A DNA stretch of 64,000 bases from Corynebacterium sp. (GTDB lineage Bacteria > Actinomycetota > Actinomycetes > Mycobacteriales > Mycobacteriaceae). Position 1 is the stretch's first letter. Each line of letters begins with the position of its first letter. Both the position numbers and the translations under genes were made by a program. The stretch spans positions 1 through 64,000 of the forward strand of contig NZ_JAUNLS010000007.1 of NCBI RefSeq assembly GCF_030532325.1, given 5' to 3'. Below, piece by piece: positions 8,788-16,943 of the stretch. The notes beneath the pieces are model-generated. The model saw only the letters and a list, made by a program, of their open reading frames with translations. It did no database searches and had not been told where the DNA came from.

Positions 8788-8884
8788 GCGTTGTCTCCTT
8801 TTCTCGCAGCCGTTCTTTTCAGCGCCCCAAGTGTACAAACATCCCCCCGCGCACGCGGCGCCCTCGCATAGATTCTTGTGACTC

Positions 8885-8940
8885 TTCCTCACTACAATCT
8901 TCGCCAACCCCGCCAGAACCGCGCTCACTGTAGTGAGGAA
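8885..8940. repeat. 12-bp inverted repeat, 32-bp spacer
   Basis: TTCCTCACTACA (8885-8896) and TGTAGTGAGGAA (8929-8940) are perfect reverse complements. The right arm also contains the smaller palindrome CTCACT-GT-AGTGAG (8924-8937). It lies about 100 bp upstream of the PH-domain gene, where prophage-derived sequence ends. It could be an operator pair, a hairpin or a junction feature. Confidence 0.55.
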
Positions 8941-8949
8941 AAGTAAAAA

Positions 8950-9301
8950 GCTGCCGCTTGGTCAGGGTTGCGGTGAAGGTGCGCAGATCCTCACGGCCAC
9001 CAGCTGTGCTGAACTTGTTGGTCGCGGTGAGCCCCATGCCCTCTTCCACATCGGTGCGCCACACACGCACATCGACGGAACCGCGGGCGCCGATCTCCTC
9101 ACCGGAGACCTTGAGAAGCTCCTGGGACTTCTCCAGGACCGGCAGGTTGTTCATGATAACGAACTTGCACTCCACAGTGATGGTGAGGGAGCGGGTGACC
9201 TTAGTGGTGCCGGTCCAGCCGTCCATATCAATGGTGGTGGAGTCGGTGTCATTAGTCTCGAAATTGACCTAGAGGTCACGGACACCGCGGACGAACATGT
9301 A
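8950..9301 (-). pseudogene. prophage tail-tube protein fragment
   Basis: Minus-strand translation gives YMFVRGVRDL, a TAG stop at 9271-9269, then VNFETNDTDSTT-IDMDGWTG and a long in-frame continuation with LEKSQELLKVSGEEIG and FSTAGGREDLRTFTATLTK. This resembles actinophage major tail-tube proteins. The fragment lacks its N-terminus (fused to scaffold sequence), carries the internal stop (GAG to TAG would explain it), and loses homology near 8950. The frame runs on to 8819, but that stretch looks unrelated. It is a dead remnant. Confidence 0.5.
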
Positions 9302-9347
9302 CTTGGAGGGGTCAGCGGCGGTAACTTGGAGGGGTCAGCGGCGGTAA
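9302..9347. repeat. 23-bp tandem duplication (two copies)
   Basis: The 23-bp unit beginning CTTGGAGGGGTCAGCGGCGG occurs twice head to tail at 9302-9324 and 9325-9347. Because 23 is not a multiple of three it shifts the frame of the scaffold remnant. Deleting one copy joins ITAADPSK directly to YMFVRGVRDL and reaches the TAG at 9271. Confidence 0.9.
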
Positions 9348-9921
9348 TCTGCCCCTGCTGCTTAGTCGGTGTAGGTGTGCCACCGGAAGATTGGGCGGGC
9401 ATGTTAGCCCGCATCATCGGCAGCGTGGTCAGGGTGTTGGCGATAATCTTCTCGGCCTTGTCGTCGAAATCGTCTTCTCCCCACTTGGGGAGCTTACCGG
9501 TGCCTTTGAGGTAGGGGATCAGCACATTCGGGTTAGCGCCTGTCTTGCGGGCGAGGGTGCGGAGGGTGTCGGTGGCGCCTAGCTCGTCGAGCTGCGCCTC
9601 AGCCTGCGCGGCCTTCAGCATCGCCTCCGGGTCATCGTCGGCGGCTTCGAAGCCGAGTGCTTGCGCCACCTGGCGTAGCTTCGCGGCCTGCTCCTTGGCT
9701 TCCCTGGCGGTGACTCGGCGCTCGGCGGATTCATCCTTCAGCTTGCGGTTCTCCGCGCGCATCTTCTCAAGCTCAGCGTGGAGGGATTGAATCTCCTCAT
9801 TGGGCGTGCCGTCAGCTGCGGTCGGCTGAGTGGTGTCCTCGCCAGTGTCCTGCACGGTGGTGCTGTTGTCAGCTGCTACCGCGTCGGTGGTTGCCTGCTC
9901 CGAGTTCTCCGTGGTGTCCAT
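9302..9921 (-). pseudogene. prophage scaffolding-like protein, 3' end disrupted
   Basis: The product starts MDTTENSEQ, has an acidic Thr-rich N-terminus, then a strong coiled coil (about residues 45-95: IQSLHAELEKMRAENRKLK and onwards) and a C-terminal acidic segment ending GTPTPTKQQGQITAADPSK. This is typical of phage scaffold proteins encoded just before the major capsid gene. ATG at 9921 follows a good GGGGAGG site. After residue ~207 the sequence enters a 23-bp tandem duplication and then tail-tube sequence, so capsid and connector genes have been deleted. The raw frame continues to 9151 as nonsense. Confidence 0.6.
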
Positions 9922-10006
9922 TGCCTCCCCTTTTGTGCGCTGGTCATATGCAGTGTCCCGCGCCTTGGCGGTGACACGCGTGAGTTTCACACACGTGGGG
10001 TGGCGG

Positions 10007-10297
10007 TCAGTCTCTACTGGGTGCGGGCACCACGGCTAGCACACCGGATCCTTCCTCGCTGGCATCATCCCCCGCCTCATCAGTCACAGCCAGGGCGATT
10101 TCCTGCACTTCCTTGGGCCACTCATCAAAGCACGAGCCGTACATGACTGTCTCAACGGCGGTCACTACCACCGGGCCAGGGCCCAGAGCACCGCTGCTAG
10201 GCCACACGACCCACGCACCAGACGGCAGCCTATCAGCCTCACCGAATACGCCTCCGTACTCGCGCCTAGCCCTGCGTAACGCTTCATGTTTATCCAT
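10007..10297 (-). CDS. small prophage protein, possible immunity protein for the MuF toxin
   Basis: This 96-aa acidic soluble protein starts MDKHEALRRARREYGG, has a Trp/Pro-rich middle (SGAWVVWPSSGALG) and an acidic C-terminus. ATG at 10297 has an AAGGA site. It begins 19 bp after the stop of a papain-fold toxin domain fragment and precedes the scaffold gene, where phages often carry a small gene. Its position directly behind a MuF-type toxin makes an immunity role conceivable, but this is only positional inference. No family was recognised. Confidence 0.55.
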   Translation of the reverse strand: MDKHEALRRARREYGGVFGEADRLPSGAWVVWPSSGALGPGPVVVTAVETVMYGSCFDEWPKEVQEIALAVTDEAGDDASEEGSGVLAVVPAPSRD

Positions 10298-10316
10298 CGC
10301 TCAATTGTCCTTCTCG

Positions 10317-10861
10317 TCACCCGGGTAGGGTCGGATCGCCCAGCACGAACAGCACTTCCTCAGTCGGCGTCATATCGTCCAGCCGTACCACGCGGATTCT
10401 GCCAGCCTTGAACGGCCGTAATTTACTCGCGACATCTACCTCACCTTGGCCGGTCTGGAACTCGAAAAACTTGATTTCACCATCAACCTTCTCCCAGTTC
10501 CAAATATGACCATAGTCAGCCCTCTGGTACACACCATATATCACGCCGCGCGCCCCATCTGGCACATTGTCAGCCACTACCTGCACTGTTTCACGATTAA
10601 CGGCGGCTTTTCTACTCCCAACCTCGGGGGCTGGAAGAAACGGCGGGTCTTACCGTCAAGGGTACGCCACCCATAGGCTAGCGCTGTACCGCCATTACTA
10701 CCGCCTATTAACTTTTGCGTGCGGATGTCTACCGGCGCCGCCCCGGCACCGACGATGAGGTTATAGCCCCTGGCCTGCATCTCCGCGGCGTTACTCACCC
10801 TCACGCAATTCTGACTGTAGGCGTTTCCCAGCTCGAAGTTCGGGGTGACGCTACTAGTAGA
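10317..10861 (-). pseudogene. MuF-type polymorphic toxin C-terminus, papain-fold (Tox-PL) domain, frameshifted
   Basis: Minus-strand frame 1 (10861-10640) reads TPNFELGNAYSQNCVRVSNA and AEMQARGYN, matching the start of papain-fold toxin 1 domains with the catalytic Cys codon at 10805-10807. A one-base deletion in a T run (10638-10640) shifts the frame. Frame 2 continues FLPAPEVGSRKAAVNRETVQ, then GARGVIYGVYQRADYGHIWN (catalytic His) and FFEFQTG (third catalytic position). Restoring one T gives RRFLPAPE and a continuous domain. Position upstream of a scaffold gene is where phages encode the MuF minor head protein, which often ends in such toxins. The MuF head domain is missing, so this is a 5'-truncated, frameshifted remnant unless the base loss is a sequencing error. 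Confidence 0.65.
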
Positions 10862-10887
10862 TCATTCTTCGACCTCGGCATTGCTGA

Positions 10888-11133
10888 GGCCAGGACCAAC
10901 TCGCCAAAGTACAAACCCTGCCCCACAACGAGAACCAAGCCAACCCTGACACAGGACGACCAGCCCTCTACGACAACGCTATCGACACCAACTACACGCA
11001 CTCAATCGGCATCCAAAAGGCCAAATCTAACCCCCTGCGACACGCCGGCCGGACACACATTTTGCCGTTTAACCCAGAAAGCGGCTTAAGCGAAACGAAA
11101 AGAAAGCCCCTCACCTGCATCAACAGCAAGTGA
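10888..11133 (+). other. open frame fragment of unknown origin beside ssrA
   Basis: The plus strand stays open for 82 codons with protein-like composition (AKVQTLPHNENQANPDTGRP, then ALYDNAIDTNYTHSIGIQKA) but has no start codon near its beginning. It runs through the ssrA terminator, so its natural C-terminus is gone too. It is probably a leftover of the mobile element that joined the 3' end of ssrA. The other strand shows only a Val-rich frame at 11001-10801 that I judge to be a shadow. Confidence 0.25.
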
Positions 11134-11138
11134 GGGGC
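11106..11138 (-). terminator. ssrA terminator
   Basis: A strong GC hairpin (arms GCCCCTCACTTGC and GCAGGTGAGGGGC read on the minus strand) is followed by TTTCTTTTCG, directly after the tmRNA 3' end. Confidence 0.9.
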
Positions 11139-11144
11139 CTCATC

Positions 11145-11522
11145 GGTGGAGCCGCCGGGAATTGAACCCGGGTCCTTCGCCACCTCGCCAGGGCTTCTCC
11201 GTGCGCAGTCTGCGCGGGATCTCTACTCGGCCCTCCGGCTCGGGCAAACACGCTCCGGATGATGGGCCCAGTTGCTCTGAAAGTCCCCCACCGGCGGAAC
11301 AACACGCCGGCGGAGCAAGTTCCTTAGTCGATGCCAGGATCCAGGTCAGGAACTAAACCTGGGCTGACAGACACGCGTCGCTGAAATTAGGCAGCGAGGG
11401 CGTAGTCACGCTGAGAGTTCTTCTCTGCGTTTATTGGTTGCTACGACGCTTACGGTGGTCTCTAGCCTGCACCGGCACGCTTCCCCTGGCTCAGTGTACG
11501 AAGTCGAAACCAAGTCGACCCC
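11145..11522 (-). ncRNA. ssrA: transfer-messenger RNA (tmRNA)
   Basis: The tmRNA rescues stalled ribosomes together with SmpB, encoded 2 kb away. The 5' end GGGGUCG (from 11522) pairs with CGGCUCC ahead of the discriminator at 11147, forming the tRNA-like acceptor. The T arm GGGTTCAATTCCC is visible near the 3' end. The resume frame at 11428-11387 encodes the tag AEKNSQRDYALAA followed by TAA, the corynebacterial tag. The terminal CCA is only partly encoded (CC then G). Its 3' end borders prophage debris, and tmRNA 3' ends are classic integration sites. Confidence 0.97.
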
Positions 11523-11739
11523 AGTGCACTTCTGTAGAGCGGGATTGTGCCTTCTCTACAGTCCGTATAACGCTAGCCCACCACCGGGCATTCCCGCAAG
11601 AATGCGCCCCGGCGCCTCAACGCACCCCCGCTAGGGTGGCAGCAGAAACAATTGTTGAACAAAAGAGGTCTTGCTCACATCCCACCTGCTAGCATTAAGC
11701 GGTCATTATCGTTCTTGCCCCACGTTCAAAGGAGAATTC

Positions 11740-13044
11740 GTGGATAAAGCTCCACAGCACACCGGCGCACACGCCGAGACAGCCACCGCAGACGGGACCA
11801 CCACGACGTCATCCGCGCAGCACACCTCCAACTCCGCGTGGGCGATCTCCCTCTTCGGCACCGCCGTCGGCGCCGGCATCCTCTTCCTGCCCATCAACGC
11901 GGGCAGCTTCGGCTTCTGGCCGCTGCTGGTGGCCACCATCCTCATCGGCCCCATGACCTACTTCTCCCACCGCGGCCTCGCGCACATGATCTGTGCCTCC
12001 CCGCGCCAAGGCGAGGACATCACCGCCGTGGTCACCGATTACTTCGGCAAAACCGCCGGCTTCATCATCTCCGTCATCTACTTCCTGGCCATCTTCCCCA
12101 TCGTGCTCATCTACGGTGTCTCGATCACCAACACCGTCGATAGTTTCATCGTCAACCAGTTCCACGGCCCGAGCATCCCGCGTCCGCTGCTCTCCTTCCT
12201 CCTGGTGGGCATCATGACCGTGGTCTTCGCCTTTGGCCAGCGCATCGTACTCATCGTCACCCAGTTCTTGGTCTACCCGCTCATCTTCTGCCTGGGCGCG
12301 CTCTCGCTCTACCTCATCCCGCGCTGGGACATTGATTCCTTCATGCAGGTGGGCAACAACGATTGGCGCATCGTCGGCGCCGTGGCGCTGATCATCCCTG
12401 TACTGGTCTTCGCTTTCAACCACTCCCCGGCCATCTCCCAGTTCTCGCTGGCCATGGTCAACACTCACGGCAAGGAAAAGGCGTCAGCGAACGCGTCACG
12501 CACCCTGGCCATCACCGCCATCCTGCTCACCGTCTTCACCATGTTCTTCGTGTGGTCCTGCACCCTCACCCTGGGCGCCGACGGCCTGGCCGAGGCCCGC
12601 GAGCAGAACCTGCCGGTCTTGTCCTACCTGGCCAACGTCACCGGTGTTCCTGTACTGGCCTTCCTCTCCCCCATCATCGCGATGATCGCCATCATCTCCT
12701 CCTACTTCGGCCACGTGCTGGGTGCTACGGAGGGCGGCAGCTACCTCATACGTGAAATCATCCCGGGCGCCCAGGAGAAGCTCAGCGACAAGGCTGTGAC
12801 CTCCATAATGCACGGCTTCATCTTCATCACCGCGTGGATCGTAGCCATCCTGGATCCCTCCATTCTGGGCCTCATCGAGGCCATCGGCGGCCCGTTCATC
12901 GCCTCCATCCTCTACCTGCTGCCGATGTACGCCATCCACAAGGTCGACGCCCTGGCCCGCTTCCGCGGCCGCGTCTCCAACTACTTCGTGGTCATCACCG
13001 GCCTAGTGGCCGTCGGCTCCGCGGTGTGGGGCCTGTTCAACTAA
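11740..13044 (+). CDS. serine/threonine-type amino acid transporter (SdaC/TdcC, HAAAP family)
   Basis: This 434-aa inner-membrane symporter of the hydroxy/aromatic amino acid permease family carries SdaC-like features: the first helix AISLFGTAVGAGILFLPIN, YFSHRGLAHM, FAFNHSPAISQFS, and about eleven membrane helices. It likely imports L-serine or L-threonine with protons. The frame is open upstream, but GTG at 11740 has AAAGGAG six bases before it and gives a hydrophilic 35-residue Thr/Ala-rich cytoplasmic N-terminus. It is monocistronic, divergent from ssrA across a 217-bp spacer. The exact amino acid is inferred from the family. Confidence 0.88.
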   Translation: MDKAPQHTGAHAETATADGTTTTSSAQHTSNSAWAISLFGTAVGAGILFLPINAGSFGFWPLLVATILIGPMTYFSHRGLAHMICASPRQGEDITAVVTDYFGKTAGFIISVIYFLAIFPIVLIYGVSITNTVDSFIVNQFHGPSIPRPLLSFLLVGIMTVVFAFGQRIVLIVTQFLVYPLIFCLGALSLYLIPRWDIDSFMQVGNNDWRIVGAVALIIPVLVFAFNHSPAISQFSLAMVNTHGKEKASANASRTLAITAILLTVFTMFFVWSCTLTLGADGLAEAREQNLPVLSYLANVTGVPVLAFLSPIIAMIAIISSYFGHVLGATEGGSYLIREIIPGAQEKLSDKAVTSIMHGFIFITAWIVAILDPSILGLIEAIGGPFIASILYLLPMYAIHKVDALARFRGRVSNYFVVITGLVAVGSAVWGLFN

Positions 13045-13067
13045 AGGGCCCAACGAGGCCTGTTGAG

Positions 13068-13427
13068 CTAGGAGCGCTCCTCCAACCACGCCTTGAGCAC
13101 CGTGGCGTGGTTGATCTCCCTGTCCTTGGCAGCAAAACAGAGGGTGAGATTGGCGCGGGCAAGCTGCGCAAGCGTGGCCACATCTCCATCATCGCCCGCC
13201 TCATCCAGCTCCGCGCGGTAGCGCCGGGAAAACTCCTCGAAGCTATCGGCGTCGTGATTCCACCACTTACGCAGTCCCGGAGAGGGCGCGACATCCTTGA
13301 GCCAGTGATCGTAGTGGAAGTCCTCCTTGGATACCCCTCGCGGCCAGAGCCTATCCACCAAGACCACGGTGCCGTGCGGGGCGTCCTCCCCCTTGATCAG
13401 ATCATGAACCTTTGCTGTATAGATCAT
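13068..13427 (-). CDS. DUF488 family protein
   Basis: This 119-aa protein has the hallmark motif VLVDRLWPRGVSKED near residue 21 and WWNHD / FSRRYRAEL further on, as in the DUF488 family (YeaO-like). The family is cytosolic and functionally unassigned. Length is normal. It converges with the SdaC-type transporter gene (24 bp between stops) and lies head to tail with smpB. Confidence 0.9.
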   Translation of the reverse strand: MIYTAKVHDLIKGEDAPHGTVVLVDRLWPRGVSKEDFHYDHWLKDVAPSPGLRKWWNHDADSFEEFSRRYRAELDEAGDDGDVATLAQLARANLTLCFAAKDREINHATVLKAWLEERS

Positions 13428-13509
13428 GGCCCCACCCTACGCCCGCGGGCGTAGGCCTTCGACGTACTGGGTCGAGCCGTGCGGGGCACTGGGTGGGAAG
13501 TATGGCCCC

Positions 13510-14013
13510 CTAGGCGTTGATGCCCTTGACGCGGCGGCCGAGTTCGCGGGTAATTTCGCGGTCTTGATCGCGGCGCTTGATGGCCTCGCGCTTGTCGTAG
13601 TCCTGCTTGCCCTGGGCCAGACCCAGCTCGCACTTGGCGCGGCCGTCCTTGAGGTAGACCTTGAGCGGGATAAGCGTCTTGTTGCCGTCGCGCACCTGAC
13701 CCATGAGCTTGTCAATCTCGCGACGGTGCAGCAACAGCTTGCGGGTGCGCTTGGGCGAGTGATTGGTCCACGTGCCCTGGGAGTATTCGGGGATGTGGAG
13801 GTTGCGGATGAAGACTTCGCCATCGTCGATGGTGGCAAAGGAATCCGCCAGAGAGATTTTACCCTCGCGCATCGACTTGATCTCCGTGCCCACGAGCACC
13901 ATGCCGCACTCGAGAGTGTCCAGAATCTTGTAGTCGTGGCGGGCACGGCGGTTTGTGGCCAGGGTTGCATTGTTGTCCCCGGCCACCTTTTTCTTCTTTG
14001 CCTTCTTCGCCAT
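13510..14013 (-). CDS. smpB: SsrA-binding protein SmpB
   Basis: This 167-aa RNA-binding protein delivers tmRNA to stalled ribosomes. The OB-fold body is recognisable from [40 protein letters not shown], and the C-terminal [15 protein letters not shown] tail that enters the mRNA channel. The frame allows two earlier starts (14034, 14025). ATG at 14013 begins MAKKAKKKK as in homologues, and a perfect TATAAT (14029-14024) lies only 10 nt before it, so the mRNA is leaderless or nearly so. It follows ftsX as in other Corynebacteriales (prfB-ftsE-ftsX-smpB). Confidence 0.97.
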   Translation of the reverse strand: MAKKAKKKKVAGDNNATLATNRRARHDYKILDTLECGMVLVGTEIKSMREGKISLADSFATIDDGEVFIRNLHIPEYSQGTWTNHSPKRTRKLLLHRREIDKLMGQVRDGNKTLIPLKVYLKDGRAKCELGLAQGKQDYDKREAIKRRDQDREITRELGRRVKGINA

Positions 14014-14095
14014 AGTGCAGGTCATTATACGCACGCTGCGCGCAGCAGCCTAACCTGCGTGGCGGGCCCCTTGACCCCGCGCCTGGGCCCTGCCC

Positions 14096-14998
14096 CTAGG
14101 CCCTGACGTAAGCGCGCATGGTCACCTGCGCCGTGAGCGCGGCGATGATCAGCGCAACCACGCCCACCAGGGGCAGGGCCACCCACAGGTCGGAGCTGTG
14201 CATCGGCGCAATGAGCTGCTGGCGGTAGAGATTCTCCAGGGCGGGATCCAGCACGAAGGCCTTGCCGGCCAGTACGCCGGCGCCGGCCACCACCACGCCG
14301 ATGAGCGTACCCAGCACGGCCTCAAGGACGAAGGGGGCCTGCGTGATCCAGCGGGAGGCACCCACCATGCGCATGATCGAGGTCTCGCGCTGCCTGTTGA
14401 AGGCGGCAATCTGCACCATGTTGGCGATGAGGAAGATGGCGGCAACCGCCATGACGGCCGCCAGGATGAAGGTGGCGTTGCGGATGGCGTCCAGGTTGCT
14501 CGCCGCACTGTTGACCTCGTCCTTTTGGTCCACGATGCCGGCTACGGCGGGGTCTTCGGCAATCGCGTCGATAGGCGCGGAATCCGTCGGATCCTTCAGC
14601 CGCACGTGAAAGGCCGCAGGCAGGGCGTCGGGGGAGGTCTCCTTGACCAGCTCGGGGTCAGACTCAGAGAACATCTGCACGAAGCGCTCGTAGGAGGCCT
14701 GCGCGTCGCGGTACTCCACGGACTCGACGCGATCGTCTCCCTCCAAGGTGGCGCGCAGGTCCGCGCAGGCCGGGGTGGCGCAATCGGGGTCGTTGACGGT
14801 GATGTCGTCGTTGAGCTGAACCATGACCTCCACGCTGTCAAGGTACATGTCCTTGGTGTCGCTGGTCATGGTGGTCACCAGCACGCCGGCGACGACAAGG
14901 GCCACCGAGATCGCGGTGGTGATCACCATGGCGATGGTCATGGTGAGGTTGCGGCCCAGGCCCTTGAGGGCCTCGCGCAGCACGAATCCTGTCTGCAT
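14096..14998 (-). CDS. ftsX: cell division protein FtsX
   Basis: This 300-aa membrane component of the FtsEX complex couples division to peptidoglycan hydrolase activation. It has a cytoplasmic N-terminus (GFVLREALKGLGRNL), a first helix at about residues 20-40, a large extracytoplasmic domain at about 45-165, and three C-terminal helices forming the FtsX permease domain (NATFILAAVMAVAAIFLIAN and so on). ATG at 14998 directly follows the ftsE stop, so the two are translationally coupled. Length is typical for actinobacteria. Confidence 0.97.
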   Translation of the reverse strand: MQTGFVLREALKGLGRNLTMTIAMVITTAISVALVVAGVLVTTMTSDTKDMYLDSVEVMVQLNDDITVNDPDCATPACADLRATLEGDDRVESVEYRDAQASYERFVQMFSESDPELVKETSPDALPAAFHVRLKDPTDSAPIDAIAEDPAVAGIVDQKDEVNSAASNLDAIRNATFILAAVMAVAAIFLIANMVQIAAFNRQRETSIMRMVGASRWITQAPFVLEAVLGTLIGVVVAGAGVLAGKAFVLDPALENLYRQQLIAPMHSSDLWVALPLVGVVALIIAALTAQVTMRAYVRA

Positions 14999-15688
14999 TT
15001 AGATCGCCTCCCCGTAGAGCGCGTTGGTTTCATCGCGCACCAGCGTGCCGTTGTGCAGCTCCAGCACGCGCTGGCGCGCCTCGTTGACCGCGCGGGCGTT
15101 GTGGGTGGACATCACCACGGTGGTGCCGCGGCGGTTAATGTGGGCCAACAGCGCCATGATCTCCGCTGCGGTGGCGGGATCGAGGTTGCCCGTGGGTTCG
15201 TCGGCAAGCAGCAGCTTGGGGCGGTTGACAAAGGCGCGGGCCACGGCCACGCGCTGCTGTTCACCGCCGGAGAGCTCGTGCGGCATGCGGTGCTGCTTGG
15301 AGCCGAGGCCCACCATCTCGAGCACCTCGGGCACGGCCTTGGCAATCTTGTTCTTCTTCTTGCCAATCACCTCCAGCGCGAAGGCCACGTTTTGGTAGAC
15401 GTTGAGCTTGGGCAGCAGGCGAAAGTCCTGGAAGACGTAGCCGATGGATTGCCGCAAGGCATTGATCTCTTTGCCCTTGAGAGCATTGACGTGGAAGCGA
15501 TCGAAGTGGATGTTTCCGGAGCTGAGGTTGGTCTCGCGGACCATGAGCTGAAGGAAGGTGGACTTGCCCGAGCCGGAGGGACCGATGAGAAAGACGAATT
15601 CTCCGTCCTCGATTGTGAAGGAGACATCATCGAGCGCCGGCCGCGTGGAGGTCGGATAGATCTTGGACACATTCTCGAAGGTGATCAC
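14999..15688 (-). CDS. ftsE: cell division ATP-binding protein FtsE
   Basis: This 229-aa ABC ATPase partners FtsX. Walker [10 protein letters not shown], signature LSGGEQQR, Walker [13 protein letters not shown] and switch His STHNA are all present. The frame could start ten codons earlier at 15718, but homologues begin MITFENVSK, which corresponds to GTG at 15688. TAATGT lies seven bases before this GTG, so a leaderless start is likely. It is followed without a gap by ftsX. Confidence 0.96.
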   Translation of the reverse strand: MITFENVSKIYPTSTRPALDDVSFTIEDGEFVFLIGPSGSGKSTFLQLMVRETNLSSGNIHFDRFHVNALKGKEINALRQSIGYVFQDFRLLPKLNVYQNVAFALEVIGKKKNKIAKAVPEVLEMVGLGSKQHRMPHELSGGEQQRVAVARAFVNRPKLLLADEPTGNLDPATAAEIMALLAHINRRGTTVVMSTHNARAVNEARQRVLELHNGTLVRDETNALYGEAI

Positions 15689-15767
15689 TTTAGAAACATT
15701 AGCAACATGAGTTAACAAGCGAAACCGCCGAGACGTCGCGGCCAGCCTTCCCCGCTAGTCTTCCCTG

Positions 15768-16883
15768 CTAGTTTTCCGCAGCCTGCTCCTGCGCCACCCG
15801 CCAACGGATACCCGCCTCGAGGAAACCGTCGATATCGCCGTCGAGCACCTTCTGCGGATCCCCCACCTCGTAGTTGGTGCGCAGATCCTTGACCATCTGG
15901 TACGGGTGCAACACGTAGGAGCGCATCTGGTTGCCCCAGGAGGCGTTGCCGCCCGCGCCCAGCGCGTCCATCTCCGCGCGCTCCTCCTGGCGCTTGCGTT
16001 CCAAGAGCTTGGCCTGCAGCACGCGCATGGCCGAGGCCTTGTTCTGGATCTGTGACTTCTCATTCTGGCAGGTCACCACGATGCCCGTGGGCAGGTGTGT
16101 CAGGCGCACGGCGGAGTCGGTGGTGTTCACGGACTGCCCGCCCGGGCCGGAGGAGCGGTAGACATCCACGCGCACCTCGGAGTCCGGCACCTCGATGGAG
16201 TCCGTCTGCTCCACCACTGGCAGCACCTCTACCTCGGCAAAGGAGGTCTGGCGGCGACCCTGGTTATCAAAGGGAGAGATGCGCACGAGACGATGCGCGC
16301 CCTGCTCCACGGAGAGCTGGCCGTACATGTATTCGCCGTGCACCACGAAGGTGGCGGACTTGATGCCGGCCTCCTCCGCGTAGGAGATGTCATAGACGTC
16401 GACCCTATGCCCGTGCTTTTCCGCCCAGCGGGTGTACATGCGCATGAGCATCTCCGCCCAGTCGGCGGCATCCACGCCGCCCGCCCCGGAGCGGATGTTG
16501 ATCAGTGCCTCGCGCTCGTCGTACTCGCCGGAGAGCATCGTGGTCACCTCGAGCGCCTCGATGGCGGCGGTGAGCTCATCCAGTTCGTCGTCGACCAACG
16601 CCTTTCCCTCGGCGTCTCCTTCCTCCTCCGCCAGCTCCGCCATGACGGGCAGATCCTCCACGCGGCCGCGCAGGGACTCCAGCTTGCGCACTTTGGCCTG
16701 GGCGGCCGACAGCGCGGAGGTGACCTGCTGGGCGTGCGCAGGATCATCCCACAAAGAGGGGTCTGCCGCCTGCGCTTCCAGCTCGCGGATCTCCGCGGCC
16801 AAAGACGCAGGATCCATGACCTTTTCGATGGTGGTCAGGGTAGAGTCCAATTCCTCAAGACGTGCTGTTTGTTCCGGGCGCAT
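15768..16883 (-). CDS. prfB: peptide chain release factor 2
   Basis: This 371-aa RF2 terminates translation at UGA and UAA. The PTC motif GGQ appears in [18 protein letters not shown], and the codon-recognition tripeptide SPF appears in [11 protein letters not shown]. The N-terminal helical domain is complete. The gene is one uninterrupted frame from ATG at 16883: the programmed +1 frameshift that autoregulates prfB in many bacteria is absent here. It heads the conserved prfB-ftsE-ftsX-smpB order. Confidence 0.97.
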   Translation of the reverse strand: MRPEQTARLEELDSTLTTIEKVMDPASLAAEIRELEAQAADPSLWDDPAHAQQVTSALSAAQAKVRKLESLRGRVEDLPVMAELAEEEGDAEGKALVDDELDELTAAIEALEVTTMLSGEYDEREALINIRSGAGGVDAADWAEMLMRMYTRWAEKHGHRVDVYDISYAEEAGIKSATFVVHGEYMYGQLSVEQGAHRLVRISPFDNQGRRQTSFAEVEVLPVVEQTDSIEVPDSEVRVDVYRSSGPGGQSVNTTDSAVRLTHLPTGIVVTCQNEKSQIQNKASAMRVLQAKLLERKRQEERAEMDALGAGGNASWGNQMRSYVLHPYQMVKDLRTNYEVGDPQKVLDGDIDGFLEAGIRWRVAQEQAAEN

Positions 16884-16943
16884 AGCCCCCTACTCTACTG
16901 TTTGTGCTGTCTTGATTAGCCATCGGACGCGTTTAGCGGGACA

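Noticed and set aside
8400-11150. A second copy of the ssrA 3' end marking the far prophage attachment site
   Set aside because: I looked for the T-arm/acceptor sequence of ssrA to the left of the remnant and saw none, so no attachment-site pair can be claimed.
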